A DNA stretch of 64,000 nt from Thalassobacillus sp043497085 (GCA_043497085.1 JBIEKI010000002.1); one strand, 5' to 3'. Positions 8,685 to 17,966 are shown, counted from the first letter of the stretch. Numbers and translations: made by a program. Notes: a model not told the origin generated them from the letters alone.

Positions 8685-8855
8685 ATGGGGAATAAAATCG
8701 AAACACTTTCAACGATTAAAATTAAGAATAGTGATGATTTGTACAAAATTGTCGATACGTTGAATCGTACATTGAAAGAACAAAATTTAATGTTTGGATT
8801 GGCATTGGATGACGATGATCAGGACACAGCAGTCTTCACGATCTACCGTACCTGA
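8685..8855 (+). CDS. ypmA: YpmA, conserved 56-aa protein
   Basis: A 56-codon frame starts at ATG 8685, 8 bases after TGGAGGA. The product reads IETLSTIKIKNSDDLYKIVD, then LNRTLKEQNLMFGLALDDDD and ends FTIYRT, matching the small YpmA family found next to ypmB and aspB in Bacillales. Function is unknown; the conservation of LMFGLALD and the acidic centre suggest a compact folded domain. It overlaps the presumed start of ypmB by about 40 bases in another frame, so the two are probably translationally coupled. Confidence 0.9.
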   Translation: MGNKIETLSTIKIKNSDDLYKIVDTLNRTLKEQNLMFGLALDDDDQDTAVFTIYRT

Positions 8856-9342
8856 TTGGGTAAAATGGACAGTTCTTGGCAGTATTGTTATCGGCTTGAT
8901 TCTAACCATTGCTGCTTACTGGTTTTACACAGACATCATGGAAGATAAGCAAGAAGGATATGGGGCATCAAAGCAAATAGCCGTTGAAAAAACGGCATTG
9001 ATTGACATCGACTCTATTCAAAGGTATAACGGTAACGAGGTACTTCACATTGTTTCTGGAGCAACTGAGTCCGGGGAACACGGTTATGCTTTTATCAGTA
9101 AGGAAAATAAGCAACTGGTCACTTATTTGGAGAAAGAAGAACTTGCTGATGCATCCAGTCTGGAAAAAGCGTGGCAGGAAAATTGTGATAAGTGCGAATG
9201 GATTGATATCAAATTGGGACTTGAAGATAAAAGAACGGTTTGGGAAATGACCTACATAGATGAGCAGGGAAGATACGTAATAGCTCATTATGACGCCAAG
9301 TCAGGAGAACGGTATCAGCAATTTGCATTCAGACGATCTTAG
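8815..9342 (+). CDS. ypmB: YpmB-like membrane-anchored protein
   Basis: A short cytoplasmic head (MIRTQQSSRSTVPDWVKW) is followed by one membrane span (TVLGSIVIGLILTIAAYWFY) and an extracytoplasmic domain of about 135 residues with repeated YVIAHYDAKSGE-type PepSY/FTP-like strands. This is the layout of YpmB proteins. The start is uncertain: ATG 8815, ATG 8809 or TTG 8794 all lie within ypmA and none has a clear ribosome site, so translation may depend on ypmA. Gene order ypmA-ypmB-aspB-asnS equals that in B. subtilis. Role unknown. Confidence 0.8.
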   Translation: MIRTQQSSRSTVPDWVKWTVLGSIVIGLILTIAAYWFYTDIMEDKQEGYGASKQIAVEKTALIDIDSIQRYNGNEVLHIVSGATESGEHGYAFISKENKQLVTYLEKEELADASSLEKAWQENCDKCEWIDIKLGLEDKRTVWEMTYIDEQGRYVIAHYDAKSGERYQQFAFRRS

Positions 9343-9356
9343 GAGGAGTGGAGAAA

Positions 9357-10541
9357 ATGAAACTAGCAAACCGGGTACAAGCTTTGACACCATCAAGTAC
9401 ATTAGCGATAACAGCAAAGGCAAAAGCACTGAAAGCAGATGGACATGATGTCATCGGCTTAGGCGCAGGAGAGCCGGATTTCAACACCCCAGAATATATT
9501 TTGGATGCAGCTTCCTATGCAATGAAACAGGGCCTGACTAAATATACTCCATCAGGCGGTATTCCTGATTTGAAGCAGGCGATTATCGAAAAATTTTCAA
9601 AAGATCAAGGATTGAATTACAAAGATACACAAATTGTCGTCACTACAGGAGCTAAGCACGCTTTATACACATTATTTCAAGTTATACTTAATCCCGAAGA
9701 TGAAGTGATTGTTCCGACTCCATACTGGGTGAGCTATCCGGAACAGGTAAAGCTGGCAGAAGGGAAGCCGGTTTTTGCCGAAGCAAAAGAGGAGAATGGG
9801 TTCAAAATCACTCCAGAACAATTGGAAGCTGCTATATCCTCGAAGACGAAAGCGGTTATAATTAACTCACCAAGCAATCCTACAGGCATGATGTATTCCC
9901 GGGAAGAGTTACAAAAACTTGGAGAAGTCTGCCTGAAGCATGACTTGCTGATTGTTTCGGACGAAATTTATGAAAAACTGATTTATTCAGAAGAAGAACA
10001 TGTTTCGATCGCTTCTTTATCAGAGGAATTATACAAACATACCATCGTTATCAATGGTGTCTCTAAATCACATTCGATGACTGGGTGGAGAATCGGCTAC
10101 GCAGCAGGGGATGCGGAAATCATCAAGGCGATGACTAGCATGGCATCCCATTCCACATCCAATCCGACTTCAATTGCACAGTACGCTGCACTAGCGGCAT
10201 ATACAACGGATGAACATGAAGTAAATAAAATGAAACAAGCATTCGGTGAACGGTTAGAAAAGCTTTACGATTGGATTGTTGAGATACCTGGTGTAACGTG
10301 TGTAAAACCAAAAGGAGCCTTCTATCTGTTTCCTAATGTCAAAGAAGCCAGTGAGCAGAATGGCTTTGATACGGTTGATGCATGGGTGGAAGCATTATTG
10401 GAAGAAGAAAAAGTAGCAGTAGTGCCGGGTTCAGGATTCGGTTCCCCGGAAAATATCCGACTTTCGTATGCCACTTCTTTAGATCAACTCGAAGAAGCAG
10501 CTAAGCGGATCAAGCAATTTGTAGAAAAACATAATTCATAG
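9357..10541 (+). CDS. aspB: Aspartate aminotransferase (class I)
   Basis: A PLP enzyme interconverting aspartate/2-oxoglutarate and oxaloacetate/glutamate. SKSHSMTGWRIGYAAG carries the PLP lysine (K237); INSPSNPTG, SDEIYEKLIY and the C-terminal FGSPENIRLSYA (phosphate and substrate arginine) complete the fold-type I aspartate aminotransferase set. ATG 9357 follows AGGAGGAG by 8 bases; an in-frame GTG at 9348 is part of that ribosome site. Length 394 aa equals B. subtilis AspB (393). It supplies aspartate to AsnS downstream and to PanD. Confidence 0.95.
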   Translation: MKLANRVQALTPSSTLAITAKAKALKADGHDVIGLGAGEPDFNTPEYILDAASYAMKQGLTKYTPSGGIPDLKQAIIEKFSKDQGLNYKDTQIVVTTGAKHALYTLFQVILNPEDEVIVPTPYWVSYPEQVKLAEGKPVFAEAKEENGFKITPEQLEAAISSKTKAVIINSPSNPTGMMYSREELQKLGEVCLKHDLLIVSDEIYEKLIYSEEEHVSIASLSEELYKHTIVINGVSKSHSMTGWRIGYAAGDAEIIKAMTSMASHSTSNPTSIAQYAALAAYTTDEHEVNKMKQAFGERLEKLYDWIVEIPGVTCVKPKGAFYLFPNVKEASEQNGFDTVDAWVEALLEEEKVAVVPGSGFGSPENIRLSYATSLDQLEEAAKRIKQFVEKHNS

Positions 10542-10558
10542 TAGTTGGAGGGAACATT

Positions 10559-11851
10559 GTGAAAACGACGATAGCAGAAGTACACAAACATGTAGGCGAA
10601 GAGGTGACGATCGGAGCGTGGCTTGCTAACAAAAGGTCCAGCGGAAAAATAGCTTTTTTGCAGTTAAGAGATGGCACGGGCTTTATGCAGGGAGTTGTAG
10701 TCAAGGCTGAGGTTGGTGAAGAAAAGTTTCAGGAAGCGAAAGGTCTGACTCAGGAATCATCCCTTTATGTTACTGGGACAATTGTAGAAGATACACGTTC
10801 TCCACTTGGTTTTGAAATGCAAGTGAGTGATTTCGAACTAATCCATGAAGCGGTTGATTATCCGATTACACCTAAAAATCACGGTACGGAGTTTTTGATG
10901 GACCACCGTCATTTATGGTTACGTTCTAAGAAACAACATGCAGTAATGAAAGTTCGTAATGAAATCATTCGGGCGACATATGAATTTTTCAATGAGCAAG
11001 GTTATGTTAAGGTCGATCCTCCGATTTTGACTGGAGCTTCAGCAGAAGGAACGACAGAATTATTCCATACCAAATACTTTGATGAAGACGCTTATCTTTC
11101 TCAATCAGGTCAATTATACATGGAAGCAGCAGCGATGGCATTCGGGAAAGTGTTTAGCTTCGGGCCGACATTCCGAGCCGAAAAGTCGAAGACAAGGCGC
11201 CATCTTATTGAATTCTGGATGATTGAACCGGAAATGGCTTTCATGGATCATGAAGACAGCCTCCAGGTACAGGAGGAATATGTTTCACATGTGATTCAAT
11301 CCGTGTTAAAAAATTGCACCATTGAACTGCAAGTACTGGAGCGTGATACTGCTCAACTGGAAAAGATACAAGCTCCTTTCCCACGAATCACCTATGATGA
11401 AGCAATCCAGTTAGTGAAAGAGAAAGGTTTTGATGATGTCGAATGGGGTGACGACTTTGGGGCTCCACATGAAACTGCAATTGCAGAAAGCTTTGACAAA
11501 CCTGTTTTCATTACCCATTGGCCTGCGGATATCAAAGCGTTTTACATGAAACCAGACCCGAAACGTCCGGATGTTGTGTTATGCGCTGATTTGATTGCTC
11601 CAGAAGGTTATGGAGAAATCATTGGAGGTTCACAGCGGATCGATGATATGGAACTGATGGAACAAAGGTATGAAGAACATGGGTTGACGGGTCCTGCTTA
11701 CGAATGGTATCTGCAGCTGCGCCAGTATGGCAGCGTTCCTCACTCCGGATTTGGCCTGGGGTTAGAGCGTACGGTTGCATGGATAGCAGGTGTAGAGCAC
11801 GTAAGGGAAACCATTCCATTCCCTCGCTTGCTGAATCGTTTATATCCATAA
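10559..11851 (+). CDS. asnS: Asparaginyl-tRNA synthetase
   Basis: AsnS charges tRNA-Asn. Residues 1-110 form the OB-fold anticodon domain (VTIGAWLANKRSSGKIAFLQLRD split over strands). Class II motifs follow: motif 2 FGPTFRAEKSKTRRHLIEFW and motif 3 GFGLGLERTVAWIAG. The start is GTG 10559, preceded by TTGGAGGG; the following KTTIAEVHKHVGEEVTIGAW aligns with known AsnS N-termini. Length 430 aa is standard. It lies 17 bases after aspB and a perfect hairpin follows. No T-box leader was seen. Confidence 0.96.
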   Translation: MKTTIAEVHKHVGEEVTIGAWLANKRSSGKIAFLQLRDGTGFMQGVVVKAEVGEEKFQEAKGLTQESSLYVTGTIVEDTRSPLGFEMQVSDFELIHEAVDYPITPKNHGTEFLMDHRHLWLRSKKQHAVMKVRNEIIRATYEFFNEQGYVKVDPPILTGASAEGTTELFHTKYFDEDAYLSQSGQLYMEAAAMAFGKVFSFGPTFRAEKSKTRRHLIEFWMIEPEMAFMDHEDSLQVQEEYVSHVIQSVLKNCTIELQVLERDTAQLEKIQAPFPRITYDEAIQLVKEKGFDDVEWGDDFGAPHETAIAESFDKPVFITHWPADIKAFYMKPDPKRPDVVLCADLIAPEGYGEIIGGSQRIDDMELMEQRYEEHGLTGPAYEWYLQLRQYGSVPHSGFGLGLERTVAWIAGVEHVRETIPFPRLLNRLYP

Positions 11852-11882
11852 TGGAAGGATGAGGACCTTCAATAAGATTTTT

Positions 11883-11917
11883 CATAGACCATGCTGTATT
11901 AACGGGCATGGTCTATG
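11883..11917 (+). terminator. Hairpin after asnS
   Basis: CATAGACCATGC and GCATGGTCTATG make a perfect 12-bp stem around an 11-base loop. The T run after it is weak (TTATGAA), so termination may be partial and leave read-through into dnaD. Confidence 0.6.
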
Positions 11918-11977
11918 TTATGAAGAGCGGATTGGAAAAAAAGACAGCCAGTATATATACATTTAAGGTGTGAAATC

Positions 11978-12673
11978 ATGAGTAATTATCAGCAATATCA
12001 GGATATATTAAATGATCAAATGGTTATATCCAAACGCTTATTGAAGAACTATCAGACGTTAGGATTGACGGAATCAGAATTATTAGTTTTACTTCAAATC
12101 CAACGCTTTTACTATGAGGGCAATCCTTTTCCTACACCAGAGGAGATTGCTCAATTTGCTTCAGGCACAGAACAGGATTGTTCCCGACTGCTCCGTAATA
12201 TGATCAAGAAAAAGATCCTGGTAATTGAACAAAAAAGAAATGAAGACGGCATCCTGAATGAATATTATTCTTTTGAGCCGTTGTGGGAAAAACTATATAC
12301 GGTTGAAAAAGAAGTTGCGCCTGAATCTAACAAAGAAGCACATGATAATTTATTTGTATTATTTGAACAAGAATTCGGTCGTTTATTATCTCCTTTCGAG
12401 ATTGAAACCATTAATATATGGCTCGATCAAGATGGACAGCAGCCAGCACTCATTAAAGCTGCATTGAGAGAAGCGGTCTTAATGGGAAAACTGAATTTCA
12501 AGTATATCGATCGCATTCTTAGAGAATGGAGTAAGAAGGGGATTAGGAGCGTTGATCAGGCAAGACAGGCAGGAAAACAATTCAGAGGTCAACAGCAGCA
12601 TACCGAACAGCCAGTATCTCAACGCTCCAAGAAGGATATATCTTTATATTATAATTGGCTTGAGGAAGAATAG
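11978..12673 (+). CDS. dnaD: DnaD primosomal protein
   Basis: DnaD works with DnaA, DnaB and DnaI to load the replicative helicase at oriC and at restart sites. The N-terminal winged-helix domain (about 1-100, with ESELLVLLQIQRFYYEGNPF) is followed by the DnaB/DnaD C-terminal domain (about 125-200), which contains FEIETINIWLDQDGQQPALI and the YIDRILREWSKKGI segment. The extreme tail SLYYNWLEEE is typical. Length 231 aa agrees with B. subtilis (232). Start ATG 11978 follows AAGGTGTGAAATC. It precedes nth, as in B. subtilis. Confidence 0.94.
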   Translation: MSNYQQYQDILNDQMVISKRLLKNYQTLGLTESELLVLLQIQRFYYEGNPFPTPEEIAQFASGTEQDCSRLLRNMIKKKILVIEQKRNEDGILNEYYSFEPLWEKLYTVEKEVAPESNKEAHDNLFVLFEQEFGRLLSPFEIETINIWLDQDGQQPALIKAALREAVLMGKLNFKYIDRILREWSKKGIRSVDQARQAGKQFRGQQQHTEQPVSQRSKKDISLYYNWLEEE

Positions 12674-12688
12674 GGGAGAGATGGACAG

Positions 12689-13345
12689 GTGCTCAATAGA
12701 AAACAGATTGAATACTGCCTGCAAGTATTTGAAGAGATGTTTCCACATGCAGAATGTGAATTGAATCATTCCAATCCATTTGACTTGTTAATTGCAGTGG
12801 TGCTGTCAGCTCAGTGTACGGACGCATTGGTCAATAAAGTGACGAAGGACCTTTTTAAAAAGTATCGCACCCCGGAAGATTACCTGGCAGTGCCCATTGA
12901 AGAATTAGAACAGGACATCCGCTCCATCGGTTTATATAGAAATAAGGCTAAAAACATTCGTAAGCTGTCTCAAACGCTGTTGGATAAGTTTGACGGGGAA
13001 GTACCGCGGACTAAAAAAGAGCTGGAGAGCCTGGCAGGTGTAGGAAGAAAGACAGCTAATGTGGTAGCTTCTGTAGCATTTGAGGAACCTGCCATAGCTG
13101 TTGATACCCACGTTGAACGTGTCTCGAAACGATTAGCTATCTGTAGATGGAAAGACTCTGTGCTGGAAGTAGAGAAAACGCTCATGCGGAAAATTCCAAA
13201 GGAGAAGTGGAGCGAAACGCACCATCGTATGATTTTCTTCGGGCGCTATCATTGCAAAGCCCAACGTCCAAATTGTGAACAATGCAAACTGTTGGAAATT
13301 TGCCGAGAAGGTCAGAAGCGTATGAAGAAACAGAATCGTATATAA
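12689..13345 (+). CDS. nth: Endonuclease III
   Basis: A base-excision-repair glycosylase/AP lyase for oxidised pyrimidines. The helix-hairpin-helix LESLAGVGRKTANVV contains the catalytic lysine, AVDTHVERVSKR contains the catalytic aspartate, and the C-terminus has the 4Fe-4S spacing C-x6-C-x2-C-x5-C (HCKAQRPNCEQCKLLEIC). The start is GTG 12689 after GGGGAGAG. Length 218 aa is standard. B. subtilis has ypoC next; here a shared terminator follows directly, so ypoC is missing from this position. Confidence 0.95.
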   Translation: MLNRKQIEYCLQVFEEMFPHAECELNHSNPFDLLIAVVLSAQCTDALVNKVTKDLFKKYRTPEDYLAVPIEELEQDIRSIGLYRNKAKNIRKLSQTLLDKFDGEVPRTKKELESLAGVGRKTANVVASVAFEEPAIAVDTHVERVSKRLAICRWKDSVLEVEKTLMRKIPKEKWSETHHRMIFFGRYHCKAQRPNCEQCKLLEICREGQKRMKKQNRI

Positions 13346-13363
13346 ATAGCTTTTAGCAAAAAG

Positions 13364-13399
13364 AAAAGCCAGTAGATGAAATACCATCTACTGGCTTTT
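13364..13399. terminator. Bidirectional terminator between nth and ponA
   Basis: AAAAGCCAGTAGATG pairs perfectly over 15 bp with CATCTACTGGCTTTT around AAATAC. A and T runs on both sides let it serve nth (plus) and ponA (minus). Confidence 0.92.
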
Positions 13400-13444
13400 T
13401 GAATGTCACTTTTATGGGGTAATTTGTAAGACTTTGCTCTGGTA

Positions 13445-16132
13445 CTAAGGTAAGATAGATCCACTATCTTCATCAGTGTTGTTACCGTCACTAGTGCCGT
13501 CATCACCGGTACCGCCGTCACCACCAGTGCCGTCATCACCAGTGCCACCGTCGCCAGTACCACCGTCACCAGTACCACCGTCGCCAGTACCACCGTCACC
13601 AGTACCACCGTCGCCAGTACCGCCGTCACCAGTGCCGCCGTCTCCAGTGTCACCGTCGCCAGTACCACCGTCACCAGTGCCACCGTCACCAGTGCCGTCA
13701 TCACCAGTACTGCCGTCTCCAGTGTCACCGCCATTTCCTTGTCCATTACCATTGTCTTTATCTTTTTCTTTATCTTTTTTATCCTGATTCTCTTCAGATT
13801 CTTCTTCCGAATCTTCCTCAGAACCATCGCCGCCAGGCACCGTTACTGAAGCTGACTGCGGGTCACTCTTACTATCATCATTAACAGCTCTTATACTGAA
13901 TTCATACGTTGAACCTTCATTTATTTGAGTGACTTCCAAAGATTTTTCTTTCATGGTTGTAATTTGTCTGTTATCAGAACCGTCAACCGAGACATAAACC
14001 TCAAATTGAACGTCATCATCTTTATGATCCCAGGACAAGTCGATAACATGTTTATCTTCATTATACTCTGCTGATAATCCTGAGACAGGATCTAGCTTAT
14101 CATATTGTTCCGATGTTTCTGTCGGCAGGTTATCAGCAACAAATAGTTCAGTTACGATCTCTGAATCTGGTGTGTAATCACTAGGCAGTTTGGCCGGATT
14201 TGAACCTTTTTCCACTTCCACTTCTTTTACCGTATCCGGTTTAACAAAATCTTGTGTTTCTTCACCTTCAGATATGGTTGTCATCAACGATTTGAACAAT
14301 TGTTTAGGAATATCCTGGCCTGATTCTGGAATATGCTTATCATTTCTATCTCCATAACCCGTCCATGTGGATATCGTGTAATTGGTAGTGTATCCGTTAA
14401 ACCAGGCATCAGGTGTTACATCGTCTCCAAAGTTGGTTGTACCTGTTTTACCAGCTACTGGCAAACCAGGAATGTTTGCTTCTCGTCCCGTACCGCTGGA
14501 ATTTGTCATCACGCTTTTCAGCATGTCAGTAACCATATAAGCGGTGTATTTACTCATCGCAGCTTTTGGTTCTGGTTTCAAATCAAATTCTTCTCCGTTC
14601 GGCAATTCTACTTTTGTAACTGCGTACGGTTCATTAAAGACGCCTTCATTACCAAAAGCAGCATAAGCACCGGCAAGTTCTTTCGGTGTAGCAGTTGTTC
14701 TTCCACCGCCAATGGCATCAGATGGGTAGAATTTGTCTTTATTGACCTCGATTCCAAGCCCTTCAGCAAATGGGAGAACTTTATCTGGACCCACTTCCTG
14801 GAACGTTTTGACTGCTGGATTGTTCAAGGAACGGTAAAGGGCTTCACGCATGGAGACCCAGTCATAATATTTTTCATTGTAATTTTCGATGACATCACCA
14901 TTTTCAAATTCTACCGGTCCGTCATCGTTATATTGATGGTAGGTGGACCACTTCATATTTTCAATTGCCGGTCCATAAGCCATGATCGGTTTGAATGTAG
15001 AACCGGCTTGTCTGCCACCTTGAATCGCGTAATTATATCCGCCGCTTGATCCTTCTTTTGCTCTGCTTCCCCCAATTGCTCGGATTTCACCAGTTTGGGT
15101 ATCTACAACAGTTGAAGCTGTCTGCAGTTCATTATCCGGGAATGGAAGGGAGCTGTTTTCGCCTAATAGTTCTTCCATTTTTTCCTGAGCTTTCGGTTCT
15201 ACTGTAGTATAAATCTTTAAGCCATCTTTGTAGATATCGGCTCCATCAAGTTTTGCCTTGACCTCTCGCTGTACCTGATCTAAGAAAGCCTGATATTTGT
15301 TATCTGTATCTTCTTTGGGGTTAAGCATATCTTCGATTTTTACTTGCTTCGCTTTCTTTGCTTCTTCTTCTGAAATCTTTCCATGGTGGACCATCAAATC
15401 TAAAACAATGTCTCTACGCTCTTTAGCGTTTTCCGGATGTTTAATCGGATTATAGGCAGCAGGGCGCTGTGGAATACCGGCAAGCAACGCAGCTTGCGGC
15501 AATGTCAATTCATTCAAATCAGTAATTCCATAATAGGTTTCTGCCGCTTCTGCGACACCGTATGCACCAGCATCGTAATAAATTTTATTCAAATACATTT
15601 CCAGAATTTCTTCTTTGGAATATTTTTGTTCCAGCTTAATCGCCAGCCATTGTTCCTGAACTTTACGTTCAAGGGTTTTATCCGGGCTTAAAAAGGAACG
15701 TTTGACGACCTGCTGGGTGATGGTACTTGCACCTTGGGACCCAAAGCCGCTGGTGATATTGCTCCATACAGCTGCACCGATACGTCTGATATCGATACCG
15801 GAATGTTCAAAAAAGCGGGCATCTTCCGTAGCTATTACTGAGTCGATCATGACATCCGGCACATCACCGTAATTGATTTTTGTTCTATTTTCATTCCCCA
15901 ACTCTGCAAATAGCTCTCCATTCATATCATATACTCGTGAAGGGATTGGATCGGATAATTGCGATTTATCAAGTTTAGGAGATCCTGAAACATAGTAGGC
16001 GAATAAACTTCCTACACCAATCATCAGGAAGATTCCTAAAATCAGTAGTGCCAGTAGCACCTTTTTGAAATTGATTTTCTTCGTGAATTTTTGTTTTCTT
16101 CTTGCTTTTCGAGATTGGCTATCATTTGCCAT
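13445..16132 (-). CDS. ponA: Class A penicillin-binding protein 1 with a low-complexity tail
   Basis: This bifunctional cell-wall enzyme polymerises glycan strands and cross-links peptides outside the membrane. A basic cytoplasmic head and one membrane span (about 24-47) lead to a GT51 glycosyltransferase with ATEDARFFEHSG (E103). The transpeptidase has STFK (S378), SLN (435-437) and KTGT (562-565). A fibronectin type III-like domain (about 690-770) precedes an acidic/lysine linker and a tail of TGDGG repeats. At 895 aa it is similar to B. subtilis PBP1 (914). GGAGG lies 9 bases before the ATG. It is 18 bases downstream of recU, the conserved recU-ponA pair. Confidence 0.95.
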   Translation of the reverse strand: MANDSQSRKARRKQKFTKKINFKKVLLALLILGIFLMIGVGSLFAYYVSGSPKLDKSQLSDPIPSRVYDMNGELFAELGNENRTKINYGDVPDVMIDSVIATEDARFFEHSGIDIRRIGAAVWSNITSGFGSQGASTITQQVVKRSFLSPDKTLERKVQEQWLAIKLEQKYSKEEILEMYLNKIYYDAGAYGVAEAAETYYGITDLNELTLPQAALLAGIPQRPAAYNPIKHPENAKERRDIVLDLMVHHGKISEEEAKKAKQVKIEDMLNPKEDTDNKYQAFLDQVQREVKAKLDGADIYKDGLKIYTTVEPKAQEKMEELLGENSSLPFPDNELQTASTVVDTQTGEIRAIGGSRAKEGSSGGYNYAIQGGRQAGSTFKPIMAYGPAIENMKWSTYHQYNDDGPVEFENGDVIENYNEKYYDWVSMREALYRSLNNPAVKTFQEVGPDKVLPFAEGLGIEVNKDKFYPSDAIGGGRTTATPKELAGAYAAFGNEGVFNEPYAVTKVELPNGEEFDLKPEPKAAMSKYTAYMVTDMLKSVMTNSSGTGREANIPGLPVAGKTGTTNFGDDVTPDAWFNGYTTNYTISTWTGYGDRNDKHIPESGQDIPKQLFKSLMTTISEGEETQDFVKPDTVKEVEVEKGSNPAKLPSDYTPDSEIVTELFVADNLPTETSEQYDKLDPVSGLSAEYNEDKHVIDLSWDHKDDDVQFEVYVSVDGSDNRQITTMKEKSLEVTQINEGSTYEFSIRAVNDDSKSDPQSASVTVPGGDGSEEDSEEESEENQDKKDKEKDKDNGNGQGNGGDTGDGSTGDDGTGDGGTGDGGTGDGDTGDGGTGDGGTGDGGTGDGGTGDGGTGDGGTGDGGTGDDGTGGDGGTGDDGTSDGNNTDEDSGSILP
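13480..13735 (-). repeat. 15-bp tandem repeat encoding the TGDGG tail of PBP1
   Basis: About 15 imperfect copies of a 15-base unit (ACCACCGTCGCCAGT and variants on the plus strand) encode Thr-Gly-Asp-Gly-Gly repeats at the C-terminus of ponA. Mutual similarity makes copy number prone to change. The resulting alternative plus-strand frame of Pro/Val/Ser repeats is an artefact. Confidence 0.9.
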
Positions 16133-16150
16133 AACTCATTTCCTCCATTT

Positions 16151-16738
16151 CTAGAAAAAAAGCTTATCAAGGACTTTGACGTAATCTACACGTGCCTGGT
16201 AAGTGAAAGGGATAAGTTTTCCATTCCGCTGGATATAGGAATAAGGAATAGATTTTCTCCCTCCATTATATTGTTCGTCCCACCAATAAAAAAGTTTCAC
16301 AGCTGATAAAAAAAATGTTTCCTGGTGTGGAGTGAAACGAATAATCATAAAGCATATTCCTCCGTGATCATGTACAGCTTTCATATGATCAATTTGATGC
16401 TGATGGATATTGCTTAATGGGAAGGAAGTTTTATTTCTCGTTTCCTTAGCTTCAAAATCAATATAATTGCCTCGATAGATCCCATTATAATCAGTAGTAG
16501 ATGCTTGTTTGAAATAACCTTCTTTGATGACAGCTGCACTCCGCTTAGGGTAATCTACACGAACAATTTGGACCGGGGTGGGCTTCTTATGGATCACCGC
16601 GGTATTTGATGCTAAATAATACTCATTGGTTACATTGATGTCCTCCTCAAGGGTCATTCCCCTGTTGCTGAAGTCCGGCTTCTTCGGGGTATTGTCAGGT
16701 TTAGAGACAGTACTCCGTTTACCATTTGGATAATTCAT
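16151..16738 (-). CDS. recU: Holliday junction resolvase RecU
   Basis: RecU cleaves four-way junctions in homologous recombination and chromosome segregation. MNYPNGKRS at the start, SNRGMTLEEDINVTN, HKKPTPVQIVRVDYPKRSAA and TDYNGIYRGNYIDFEAKET (with the nuclease D, E and K residues) are strongly conserved. I chose ATG 16738, seven bases after GGGAGG; the longer frame to 16756 has no ribosome site. Length 195 aa is close to B. subtilis (206). First gene of the recU-ponA operon, divergent from yppC. Confidence 0.94.
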   Translation of the reverse strand: MNYPNGKRSTVSKPDNTPKKPDFSNRGMTLEEDINVTNEYYLASNTAVIHKKPTPVQIVRVDYPKRSAAVIKEGYFKQASTTDYNGIYRGNYIDFEAKETRNKTSFPLSNIHQHQIDHMKAVHDHGGICFMIIRFTPHQETFFLSAVKLFYWWDEQYNGGRKSIPYSYIQRNGKLIPFTYQARVDYVKVLDKLFF

Positions 16739-16859
16739 CTTCATACCTCCCACCATGAGAGTATCATACCAAATTTCTTTAAAAAATGAGAACTAAAATA
16801 TTTTGGTATTGATAATTATACTGGTGCCGATGATACATAATAAATAAAAAAAGTAGGTG

Positions 16860-17807
16860 ATGACCGTGTCATCAGGGGTCCATAGCGAGATTATCCAGCA
16901 GGTAAAATATAAATCGACTGTCCATAACTCGGATAACATTACCCGAACGCTTGCTTATCAAAACTATTATTTAAAGAATCCAGAAATTCGCTGGGCTTTG
17001 CTGGCAAGTATGGTCTCCCGAAATGCAGGATGGAATATGACAGATCTCGTCATATCTCCCATTAAAAGCCTGCTGAACGATAAACAGCGCCAGCAATTAT
17101 TTTCTACCTATGAAAGGGCGAACTGGCTGATTTTTTCAGACGCTTATCCTCAGCTTCTCATTTACCAACTATCGAAGGAACAGGGGAAGCCATTATTCGA
17201 ATGCTTAAAAGCCTTCCACGTGTCACGTTTCATGATCAAAGAATGGCTGCGTTTTTGGGAAACCGCAGATGGTGATCGGCTTGTCAAAGCTCTAATCATC
17301 AACGAACAGAATGTCATTGAAAACCCGGTTATTCAGCAGCCATACTTTCGACGTCAAATCTTTCATCAATGGCCATACTTGCTCGAATCTTTTTTTCGGT
17401 TGAATGTAGTTATATTTCCCATGAAAAGTGGCGCATTATATGGACTTCCGGTTTATAGGTTTACACATATCGATCAACGCATCGCAATTGGAAATACGCT
17501 GACTGGACTCCTTTTTAATCCCCGGCTGTTACCACATTTTCTTGATTTTATTCGTTCTGTGGAACCGGTGGGAAGCAGGGAAGAATATGAGCAGTACTTC
17601 ACGCTTCCTACTATGACTGCTCCGCCCTTGAAGCAAGTTTATCCAATAGTCCAGCATCAAGACAATATTCGTGAGGATTGGCATCGCTTAAGGGGGTTGA
17701 AACAAAAGTGGTGGGAGGCTGGCATTCCTTCCCCAAATGGCGCTCCTAAAAGGTATTATGTAAAAAAGAAATTATTGCTCAAGGTTAGTAACCTTTTGGG
17801 TGTATAG
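16860..17807 (+). CDS. yppC: YppC-like DUF2515 protein
   Basis: A 315-aa protein of unknown function that matches the DUF2515 family in length, position and character: aromatic-rich helical segments such as ADGDRLVKALIINEQNVIEN and LLFNPRLLPHFLDFIRSV. No signal peptide or membrane span is obvious. The start is ambiguous among GTG 16857, ATG 16860 and GTG 16866, all just after AAGTAGGTG. It is divergent from recU and precedes sspM, the same order as in B. subtilis. Confidence 0.8.
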   Translation: MTVSSGVHSEIIQQVKYKSTVHNSDNITRTLAYQNYYLKNPEIRWALLASMVSRNAGWNMTDLVISPIKSLLNDKQRQQLFSTYERANWLIFSDAYPQLLIYQLSKEQGKPLFECLKAFHVSRFMIKEWLRFWETADGDRLVKALIINEQNVIENPVIQQPYFRRQIFHQWPYLLESFFRLNVVIFPMKSGALYGLPVYRFTHIDQRIAIGNTLTGLLFNPRLLPHFLDFIRSVEPVGSREEYEQYFTLPTMTAPPLKQVYPIVQHQDNIREDWHRLRGLKQKWWEAGIPSPNGAPKRYYVKKKLLLKVSNLLGV

Positions 17808-17814
17808 CAGGAGT

Positions 17815-17846
17815 GAGGCTGGTTATAAAATGCCAGCCTCGTTTGT
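17815..17846. terminator. Terminator shared by yppC and the sspM-like gene
   Basis: GAGGCTGG and CCAGCCTC pair around a 10-base loop, followed by GTTTGTT. It lies between convergent genes. Confidence 0.75.
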
Positions 17847-17852
17847 TCAAAC

Positions 17853-17966
17853 TCAGGTAGCAGGATGATTTTCTCCGTCTAGTTTAGGGTTGCCTGTTTG
17901 ATTTCGGTTGTTTTTACTGTTTTTCTTATTTTGGGTTTCGGAACGTTTTTGTTCTTTTCTACTCAT
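17853..17966 (-). CDS. sspM: SspM-like minor small acid-soluble spore protein
   Basis: A 37-aa, Lys/Asn/Gln-rich peptide starting at ATG 17966 after AAGGAGGG. Its end, NPKLDGENHPAT, resembles the LGGPNRPST-type ending of B. subtilis SspM, and its place between yppC and yppD is exactly that of sspM. Such proteins are made in the forespore and are minor spore components; the exact role is unknown. The assignment rests on synteny plus a short C-terminal similarity. Confidence 0.65.
   Translation of the reverse strand: MSRKEQKRSETQNKKNSKNNRNQTGNPKLDGENHPAT

Noticed and set aside
13476..13735. CRISPR-like regular repeat
   Set aside because: The units are contiguous, coding and without spacers; no cas genes are present in the window.
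13312..13827. Frames of 103 and 171 codons with Pro/Val/Ser or Val/Thr/Ala repeats
   Set aside because: They are shadow frames of the TGDGG repeat in ponA and show no ribosome site.
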